Shown here: one piece after another, positions 58,900-64,000 of the stretch
How positions within the stretch are numbered: position 1 is the first letter of the stretch
Layout of the letters: every line of letters begins with the position of its first letter
Assembly (NCBI GenBank): GCA_044228625.1
Contig: JBGAUM010000003.1
Location: forward strand, 1 to 64,000
Direction of reading: 5' to 3'
DNA length: 64,000 nucleotides
From: UKL13-2 sp044228625
Lineage (GTDB): Bacteria > Pseudomonadota > Gammaproteobacteria > Burkholderiales > Usitatibacteraceae
The notes under the pieces: generated by a model
Databases searched by the model: none
Seen by the model: the letters and a program-made list of their open reading frames with translations, nothing else
What the model was told of the DNA's origin: nothing
Made by a program: the position numbers and the translations under genes

Positions 58900-59658
58900 T
58901 CAACCAGCTGCCGCCCGCAAGATGCGCGCGACGGTGGATGATAGGTTGATGCCCATTGTTTCGCGCAATTTTCTCGCCCGGTCGTTAAGCACTGCGGCGT
59001 CGAGGTCCGGCTTTTCCCCGGTCCAGGCAAAGGCGATGGCGTTGCCGCCTTCGATCGGTTGCAATGCAAGGGCGCGACCAATGAAGGCCGCGCGCAACGC
59101 TTCGATCTGGCGCGCAAACCCCTTGCTGCGGCCAAAGAGGTTGAGCACCAGAATGCCCTTGCGGGACAGGTGCCGCCGGCAGTCGGCATAGAATTCGGCG
59201 GTACCCAGCGCGCCGAAACGCGCATGCTCATCGTAGCCATCGACCATCAGGCAATCGAACTTGTCACGGCGTGTTTCGGACATCCAGGCCACAGCGTCGG
59301 TGATGTCGATGTGGATGCGAGCGTCGTCGCGTGGCAGTTTGAACGCGGCATAGGCCATGCTCAGCACGTCCGGGTTGATCTCCAGAATGTTTTGATGCGA
59401 TTCCGGCCGGTGCCGGTGCCAAAACTTCGTCAACGAGGCCGCGCCCAGTCCGACCTGCAGGATGCGTGTGGGCCAGAGGTCGTCGGCGCGCAGCAACAGG
59501 CACCCCACCATTTCGCGGGTGTACTCCAATTCCAGCGCATACGGTCGCGCGATGCGCATCGCGCCCTGAACCCATTCGGATCCGAAATGGAGAAACCGGA
59601 CGCCGGCTTCCTCGCTGGTCTCGATGCTGTGGCGCTGGCGTGCGGAGGTTGGGGGCAT
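58900..59658 (-). CDS. Spermidine-synthase-like Rossmann protein
   Basis: From ATG 59658 the product is 252 residues. It has a spermidine synthase-like core: a glycine-rich ILQVGLGAASLTKF, the acidic ILEINPDV and a DCLMVDGYDEHAR segment. The usual polyamine-synthase N-terminal domain is reduced, starting RFLHFGSEWVQGAMRI. It may be an aminopropyltransferase or a methyltransferase-like relative; substrate is not clear. The start lies 1 base after the hslO stop, so the two are coupled. Confidence 0.8.
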   Translation of the reverse strand: MPPTSARQRHSIETSEEAGVRFLHFGSEWVQGAMRIARPYALELEYTREMVGCLLLRADDLWPTRILQVGLGAASLTKFWHRHRPESHQNILEINPDVLSMAYAAFKLPRDDARIHIDITDAVAWMSETRRDKFDCLMVDGYDEHARFGALGTAEFYADCRRHLSRKGILVLNLFGRSKGFARQIEALRAAFIGRALALQPIEGGNAIAFAWTGEKPDLDAAVLNDRARKLRETMGINLSSTVARILRAAAG

Positions 59659-59659
59659 G

Positions 59660-60514
59660 TCACGCGCCGAACAGGCGTTTGACATCGTCCGCGCCAAAGC
59701 GGTACTGCTCGTTGCAAATGTCGTCGGTCACCACGATTTCGCCCTGTTCCGCCAGCGTGGCTTCGACTTCCTCGCGCCCGAGCGACTTCAGCATGGCCTC
59801 GACCTTGGCCACGTCGCGGCGGCATGCATACGTCACGGGCTTTGCGCGGAACAGCCGCACGTCCTCCTCATGGAAAAGACGGTGCAGGAGTTCATCCGCA
59901 GACGCACTGGTCAATTCCGCGCCGGTCACACTTGCCGCCAGATGCTCGACGCGTGCCCAGCCGTCGGGATCTTTCTGATCCGCACCCGGAAGTTTTTGAA
60001 GCAGCAATGCACCGGCTCCCTTGTCGTTCGAAGAAATCCACAAATGCGTCGGCAACTGTTCCGATTGATCGAAGTAATGTTCAAAGCACTCGGCGATGGA
60101 GAGTCCCGACAGCGGCACGACGCTTTGGTACATCGCCGGGGGTTTGCCGGGGTCGTTGTGCGTGAGCGTCATTGCCAGCGTTCCCCCGTCGGCCCATTCG
60201 GCGAAGGAGGCCGCAGATTCCTGCTTGCGGGCAATGCCCCGTACGGCAAGGGTCTCTGTGCAATCGGCCATGGCCAAAGGCGCGCCGGTCTGGCCGGGGC
60301 GCTGGATTTGCAGCGTGACGCGGCCCACTTGCTTGAGGCCGCTGCCCACCAGCACCGCAACGCACGCCAGTTCCCCGAGGAAGCCTTGAACGGCCGGTGA
60401 ATAACCGCGTCCCGCGTGCATGGCACCCCACACGCTGGTGAGCCGGACCAGCTGGCCGCGAACTTCGAGGTTTTCAAGCGTAAATCGGCGGCAATAATTG
60501 GCAATATCATCCAT
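59660..60514 (-). CDS. hslO: HslO (Hsp33) redox chaperone with incomplete zinc site
   Basis: From ATG 60514 the protein has 284 residues and the Hsp33 order: an N-terminal domain from DDIANYCRRFTLENLEVRG, and the GELACVAVL and MYQSVVPLSGLSI segments. The C-terminal redox switch normally has four zinc cysteines in CxC and CxxC. Here the first pair reads YAC and the second DDIC, so only two of the four remain. The E. coli protein uses all four for oxidation-dependent activation. The upstream open frame to 60655 is not homologous. The YHS gene is divergent, 101 bases away. Confidence 0.88.
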   Translation of the reverse strand: MDDIANYCRRFTLENLEVRGQLVRLTSVWGAMHAGRGYSPAVQGFLGELACVAVLVGSGLKQVGRVTLQIQRPGQTGAPLAMADCTETLAVRGIARKQESAASFAEWADGGTLAMTLTHNDPGKPPAMYQSVVPLSGLSIAECFEHYFDQSEQLPTHLWISSNDKGAGALLLQKLPGADQKDPDGWARVEHLAASVTGAELTSASADELLHRLFHEEDVRLFRAKPVTYACRRDVAKVEAMLKSLGREEVEATLAEQGEIVVTDDICNEQYRFGADDVKRLFGA

Positions 60515-60615
60515 CCAGCCAGTGTACCAAGGCCGGACCGTCGAGCGCGATTCTGAACGCGTAAGGGATGGCCCCGTGCCGCGACCCATTTCTTTTTCCG
60601 CCCACAAGGATACCC

Positions 60616-61056
60616 ATGCGCGCCCGTTTGCTTCCCTTGCTGTTGTTGGCGTCAACCGCCCATGCCGGCGAATTCTTTGAAACCGAAGGCGTGGCGATCG
60701 GAGGCTATGACGCGGTGGCGTACATGCGAGAGCAGCGTGCGGTGACCGGAACGCAGGAGCACACCTTCACCTACAAAGGGTCGGTGTTCCGATTCAAGAG
60801 CGCCGAAAATCGCGACGCGTTTGCCGCCGCCCCCGCGCAGTTTGCCCCCCAATATGGCGGCTACTGCGCGTTCGGAGTGTCTCGGGGCTACAAGGCCGTG
60901 ACGTCGCCCGAAAGTTTTTCCGTGGTCGATGGCAAGCTCTATTTGAACTACAACGCCGAAGTGAAGACGATGTGGTCCAAGGATGTGCCCGGCTACATTT
61001 CAAAGGCCAATCGTGAATGGCTCACCGTGGCGCAGACCACCAAGGTCTTGAAATAG
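60616..61056 (+). CDS. Exported YHS-domain protein
   Basis: From ATG 60616 the 146-residue precursor has a signal peptide ending STAHAGEF and a YHS domain with AIGGYDAVAYM, FTYKGSVFRFKSAENRDAF and QYGGYCAFGVSRG. YHS domains are thought to bind metals such as copper or heme ligands; some such proteins aid copper tolerance. Here the function is unknown. AAGGA lies 5-9 bases before the start. It is followed, after 79 bases, by bdhA. Confidence 0.85.
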   Translation: MRARLLPLLLLASTAHAGEFFETEGVAIGGYDAVAYMREQRAVTGTQEHTFTYKGSVFRFKSAENRDAFAAAPAQFAPQYGGYCAFGVSRGYKAVTSPESFSVVDGKLYLNYNAEVKTMWSKDVPGYISKANREWLTVAQTTKVLK

Positions 61057-61104
61057 GCCGCCAGACCACCCCGTTGTAATTCCTGCCGCTGCAAAACGAC
61101 TGAC

Positions 61105-61132
61105 CGCCTCAATTCAAACCATCGTTGAGGCG
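61105..61132 (+). promoter_or_regulatory. Hairpin that includes the bdhA ribosome site
   Basis: CGCCTCAA (61105-61112) and TTGAGGCG (61125-61132) form a perfect 8-base-pair stem with a 12-base loop. The GAGG in the second arm (61127-61130) is the only Shine-Dalgarno-like sequence before the bdhA ATG at 61136. If folded, the mRNA would block initiation. It begins 48 bases after the YHS gene stop. Confidence 0.55.
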
Positions 61133-61135
61133 CAA

Positions 61136-61918
61136 ATGTTGAAGGGCAAGACGGCACTGATCACGGGATCCACCAGCGGCATCGGCTTGGGCATTGCGGA
61201 AGCGCTCGCTGCACAGGGCGCAAACATCGTCCTCAATGGCTTTGGCGACCCCAATGACATCGAGACGACTCGCGCGCGCATCGCCAGGGAGGCCGATGTG
61301 CGCGTCATGTACTTTGCGGCCGACCTGAGCCAACCCGCAGGAGTGGCACACCTGATGCGAGCTACGCATGACGAATTCGGCGGTGCGGATATCGTTGTCA
61401 ACAACGCGGGCGTCCAGCACGTGTCTCCGGTGGAAGCATTTCCCGTCGAGAAATGGGACCTCATCCTTGCGCTCAACCTGACCGCCGCGTTTCACACGAC
61501 ACGCCTTGCGTTGCCCGCCATGCTGGCCAAGCGCTGGGGGCGTGTCATCAACATCGCCTCCGCGCACGGGTTGGTGGCCTCTCCGTACAAGTCCGCCTAT
61601 GTTGCAGCCAAGCATGGCATTGTCGGGTTTACCAAAAGTGTCGCGCTGGAAGTGGCCGAGCAGGGTGTCACCGTCAACGCCATCTGCCCGGGTTATGTGC
61701 TGACTCCGCTGGTGGAAAAGCAAATCCCGGACACCGCGAAGGCGCGCGGCATTTCCGAAGAAGCCGTCAAGCGCGATGTGCTGCTTGCGGCGCAACCGAC
61801 CAAGCAATTCGTCAAAGTTGAGGAAGTGGCCGCATTGACCGCGTTCCTCGCCTCGGACGCCGGCGCGTCGATCACGGGCACGGCGCTGCCCGTGGACGGT
61901 GGCTGGACGGCGCAGTAG
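61136..61918 (+). CDS. bdhA: D-3-hydroxybutyrate dehydrogenase (SDR family)
   Basis: The 260-residue short-chain dehydrogenase has TGSTSGIG (10-17), NNAGVQHVSPVEAFP, and the catalytic Ser142, Tyr155 and Lys159. The ending AAQPTKQFVKVEEVAALTAFL and the VDGGWTAQ tail are typical of 3-hydroxybutyrate dehydrogenases. It oxidises D-3-hydroxybutyrate to acetoacetate, the step after polyhydroxybutyrate breakdown. The following phasin-like and patatin genes support the link. Its ribosome site lies in a perfect hairpin. Confidence 0.93.
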   Translation: MLKGKTALITGSTSGIGLGIAEALAAQGANIVLNGFGDPNDIETTRARIAREADVRVMYFAADLSQPAGVAHLMRATHDEFGGADIVVNNAGVQHVSPVEAFPVEKWDLILALNLTAAFHTTRLALPAMLAKRWGRVINIASAHGLVASPYKSAYVAAKHGIVGFTKSVALEVAEQGVTVNAICPGYVLTPLVEKQIPDTAKARGISEEAVKRDVLLAAQPTKQFVKVEEVAALTAFLASDAGASITGTALPVDGGWTAQ

Positions 61919-61972
61919 ATCCTGAATCGCATTCCGGGCCTGCCTGCAAGGCATGTCCGGCGTTGGCGCGAG

Positions 61973-62014
61973 CCGGTGCGGGTGTCATCTCATCTCCCGT
62001 GACACCCGTGCCGG
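61973..62014 (+). other. Strong hairpin with an alternative fold between bdhA and the phasin-like gene
   Basis: CCGGTGCGGGTGTCA (61973-61987) pairs with TGACACCCGTGCCGG (62000-62014) over 15 positions including two G-T pairs, around a 12-base loop. GCCGG at 62010-62014 can instead pair with CCGGC at 62018-62022. The stem starts 55 bases after the bdhA stop and ends 45 bases before the next start. No U-tract follows, so it is an mRNA structure or weak terminator. Confidence 0.55.
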
Positions 62015-62059
62015 AAACCGGCCTCATCCACACCGCACCCACTTCAATGGAGACCTTGC

Positions 62060-62581
62060 TTGAATCCTGCTGACCTGAGTACCCCTTTGATAGAAACTTT
62101 CCTTGCCATGCAGCGCATCAGTCTATCGGCAGCCGAATCGTTGGCAGCGCTCAATGCGGATGCGGTTCGTGTGCTGGCGCGGCAGGCGTCGGTGGCCAAG
62201 CCCATTCCTCGAGTTGACGCGCTGGTCCCCTGGGTTTTGCATGAGGCTGCGAAATTGCCCCCTGCGCTCTCGGAATCTCTCAAGTTGTCGCGCCGCGCCG
62301 CGGCGATCCTCTCGACAACCACTGCTGACTGGATGGGGGTCTGTGCGAGCCACGCCAAGGACCTGAACACCCAGGCGTTGGAGGCGGCGGACACGTTGTC
62401 AGGGCTGCTGGGGAAGAATGACTCCGGGATCTCTGAACAGGCCCGTGGGGTTCGCGAACGGCTGGATCATGCCCACCACGCCTATCAGAACATGCTGGCG
62501 GCATTTCGCAGCGCCGCGGATGCATTTGCCGAGTCGCCGGAGACGGCCGTCTCGAAAACGACCCGACGGACGCGCGCATAA
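62060..62581 (+). CDS. Phasin-like protein
   Basis: The 173-residue protein is helical and rich in alanine, serine and leucine. It starts with IETFLAMQRISLSAAESLAAL, an amphipathic pattern seen in phasins, and has no signal peptide. Such proteins coat polyhydroxybutyrate granules. The start TTG at 62060 has GGAGA 6 bases upstream; ATG at 62108 would be shorter by 16. Phasins are weakly conserved, so the call leans on composition and on the neighbours bdhA and patatin lipase. The stop shares a base with the next ATG. Confidence 0.6.
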   Translation: MNPADLSTPLIETFLAMQRISLSAAESLAALNADAVRVLARQASVAKPIPRVDALVPWVLHEAAKLPPALSESLKLSRRAAAILSTTTADWMGVCASHAKDLNTQALEAADTLSGLLGKNDSGISEQARGVRERLDHAHHAYQNMLAAFRSAADAFAESPETAVSKTTRRTRA

Positions 62582-63789
62582 TGGCCCGCATTATGCCGAT
62601 CCGGCCCAAGCGATCCACCAAACCGCAGCCAGCAGCCGGCTGCCCAGTCCCCGGACTCATTGCGGGCCGCAAGCCCATCAACCTCGCCCTGCAAGGGGGC
62701 GGTGCGCATGGCGCGTTCGCCTGGGGGGTCATCGACCGCTTGCTCGAAGACGGACGCATCGATATCGATGGCGTGTCCGGCACCAGCGCGGGCTCAATGA
62801 ATGCCGTGGTGTTCGCCCATGGCCGCCTCGTGGGCGGGCACGAGGGCGCGCGCCAGGCGCTGGAAGATTTCTGGAAGGCGGTGTCCGATGCTGGGCAACG
62901 ATATTCGCCGATCCGCAAGGCACCGTGGGAGTCGATGCTGGCTGGCTGGAGCGGCGAGGCGAATTTCGCGTTCGAGGCCTTCAAGCTGATGACCAACGCG
63001 ATGTCCCCCTACCAATGGAACTGAATTTCAATCCGTTGCTCGACATCATCAAGTCGCAAGTGGATTTTCGAGCACCTGAACCAGTGCCCGAACACCAAAT
63101 TGTTCCTTTCCGCCACCAACGTGCACACCGGCAAGGTGCGGGTGTTCAATACGCATGAAATCACGCCCGAGGCGGTGATGGCCTCGGCGTGCCTTCCGTT
63201 CCTGTTCCAGGCCGTGGAGATTGATGGCGAGGCGTATTGGGACGGCGGTTACATGGGCAATCCTTCGCTGTTTCCGTTGTTCTACGGCACCAGCACGCGC
63301 GACGTGCTGATCGTGCACATTAACCCCATCGAGCGTCATGTCACGCCGAAGTCGCCGGTGGAAATCTATGACCGGGTCAATGAGATCAGCTTCAACTCCT
63401 CCCTGATCAAGGAATTGCGCGCCATCGCGTTCGTGCAAAAGCTGGTGGACGAGGGCTGGCTCAAGGACGAGTACAAGAAGAAAGTGATGTACGTGCTGGT
63501 GCACTCGCTGCGCGCTGACGAGGCCTTGGCCGACTGCTCGGTGGCCAGCAAGTTTGAAAACGACTGGAAGTTCCTCACCGGATTGCGCGACCGCGGGAGG
63601 GCGGCGGCCAGCGCCTGGTTGAAGGCGAATTTCGACGCGATTGGCAATCGCTCGACCGTGGACTTGCGCGCCGAATTCCTCAACAGCGGCAGCGAGATGG
63701 ACGGTAAGGCCTACCGGCCCGAGTCGACCAATACAGCGACCAAGCACGCATCCACAACCACCACATCCAAACGCCGCAAAGCGTCGTAA
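62581..63789 (+). pseudogene. Patatin-like phospholipase/PHB depolymerase gene with two compensating frameshifts
   Basis: The frame encodes the oxyanion glycines GGGAHG (39-44) and the nucleophile GTSAG (Ser69), then stops at TGA 63022 after MSPYQWN. Adding one base near 63021 (AAC-CTG instead of AACTG) restores LNFNPLLDIIKSQVDF. A second shift at the TTTT run 63065-63068, one base too many, returns to the first frame. From there the protein continues EHLNQCPN to the catalytic DGG (Asp221) and a basic tail. The repaired protein would be about 402 residues, a full patatin. The two errors lie 45 bases apart and cancel. Either the gene is inactive or the sequence has two errors. Its place by bdhA suggests lipid or PHB hydrolysis. 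Confidence 0.8.
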
Positions 63790-63809
63790 CAGAAGCAAAC
63801 GGGAGAGAC

Positions 63810-64000
63810 ATGAACAAGGGCAAGTTATTGGCCGTGATCGGCCTTGCCGCGTTGATTGCGGCATTCTTCATCTTCGATCTGGGCAAGTATTTCGGCCTCG
63901 ATTACATCAAGAGCCAGCAGGCGGCCGTGCAGGCTTACTACACGGCGAACCCGGTGCAGGCCATTGGGGCGTTCTTCGGTGTATATGTGGCGGTGACGGC
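63810..64000 (+). CDS. Start of a TVP38/TMEM64-type membrane protein (cut by window edge)
   Basis: The ATG at 63810, with GGGAGAG 3-9 bases upstream, opens a frame that runs off the window after 63 residues. It begins MNKGKLLAVIGLAALIAAFF and continues FDLGKYFGLDYIKSQQAAVQ with the second helix AIGAFFGVYVAVTA. This start resembles TVP38/TMEM64 proteins, which in betaproteobacteria are often fused to a pyridine-nucleotide-disulfide oxidoreductase. Whether a fusion exists lies beyond the edge. Confidence 0.65.
   Translation, partial: MNKGKLLAVIGLAALIAAFFIFDLGKYFGLDYIKSQQAAVQAYYTANPVQAIGAFFGVYVAVT

Noticed and set aside
62998..63070. Programmed ribosomal frameshifting in the patatin gene
   Set aside because: Two opposite shifts within 45 bases would be needed and neither site has a slippery heptamer with a downstream structure. 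Mutations or sequence errors are simpler.
1..64000. Search for CRISPR arrays, insertion sequences, prophage and toxin-antitoxin pairs
   Set aside because: No regularly spaced repeats, transposase or integrase motifs, phage structural genes or toxin-antitoxin pairs were seen in any frame.

Overview
The window looks like a contiguous chromosomal piece of a GC-rich Gram-negative bacterium, most likely a betaproteobacterium (inference). The grounds are gene order: a divergent gatCA/mreBCD-mrdA-rodA cell-shape locus running into rlpA-dacA-dat-lipBA, a holA-proA-nadD-rsfS-rlmH-maf-rng operon, pilT-pilU divergent from yggS-proC-yggT, and a 3-hydroxybutyrate dehydrogenase/phasin-like/patatin locus. 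No insertion sequences, prophage, tRNA, rRNA or CRISPR arrays were seen. Nearly all the space is coding, and many neighbours overlap by 1-11 bases, so most genes sit in operons.

Layout. 1-446 (minus): start of gatA and all of gatC. 748-8405 (plus): elongasome and peptidoglycan genes mreB, mreC, mreD, mrdA, rodA, rlpA, dacA. 8472-11378 (plus): D-amino-acid/branched-chain transaminase, DUF493 protein, lipB, lipA. 11425-14070: a small membrane protein, a tandem cyclic-nucleotide-binding-fold protein on the minus strand, a zinc-ribbon membrane protein and a class II glutamine amidotransferase. 14241-16936: two-subunit molybdenum hydroxylase. 17017-18996: soxX-soxY-soxZ-soxA without soxB. 19021-23143 (minus): secreted GH13 amylase, copper ATPase and copper chaperone. 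23570-27912: RND efflux pair without an outer-membrane channel. 28003-30033 (minus): Kef-type antiporter. 30053-33269: kdsD, kdsC, hemJ and an RlmL-type methyltransferase. 33363-34420: AraC-type regulator divergent from a 52-residue peptide gene, with a phased repeat operator between them. 34542-36759 (minus): pilU, pilT. 36850-41291: yggS, proC, yggT, and a large dynamin-like GTPase. 41330-47695 (minus): rng to holA. 47886-52973: five-gene Csu-type chaperone-usher pilus operon. 52967-60514: mostly minus-strand metabolic and envelope genes (YeeE transporter, cupins, thioesterase, class A beta-lactamase, spermidine-synthase-like protein, hslO) plus a plus-strand ABC permease pair. 60616-64000: YHS protein, 3-hydroxybutyrate dehydrogenase, phasin-like protein, a patatin-like lipase gene broken by two compensating indels, and the start of a TMEM64-type membrane protein.

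How the genes fit together. The first 8 kb makes the rod-shape machinery and modifies its peptidoglycan. The soxXYZA genes and the YeeE-type transporter point to reduced-sulfur metabolism. The cop genes and the RND pair lie on either side of a gap that holds a long dyad. The bdhA-phasin-patatin block suggests polyhydroxybutyrate turnover. Items most worth a second look are: the 21-base phased repeat array between the AraC gene and the small peptide gene; a 66-base palindromic element found behind three unrelated genes; an Hsp33 lacking two of its four zinc cysteines; a SoxY lacking the usual Gly-Gly-Cys-Gly-Gly end; an RsfS with a histone-like lysine tail; hairpins that could hide the ribosome-binding sites of bdhA and rng; and the twice-shifted patatin gene.
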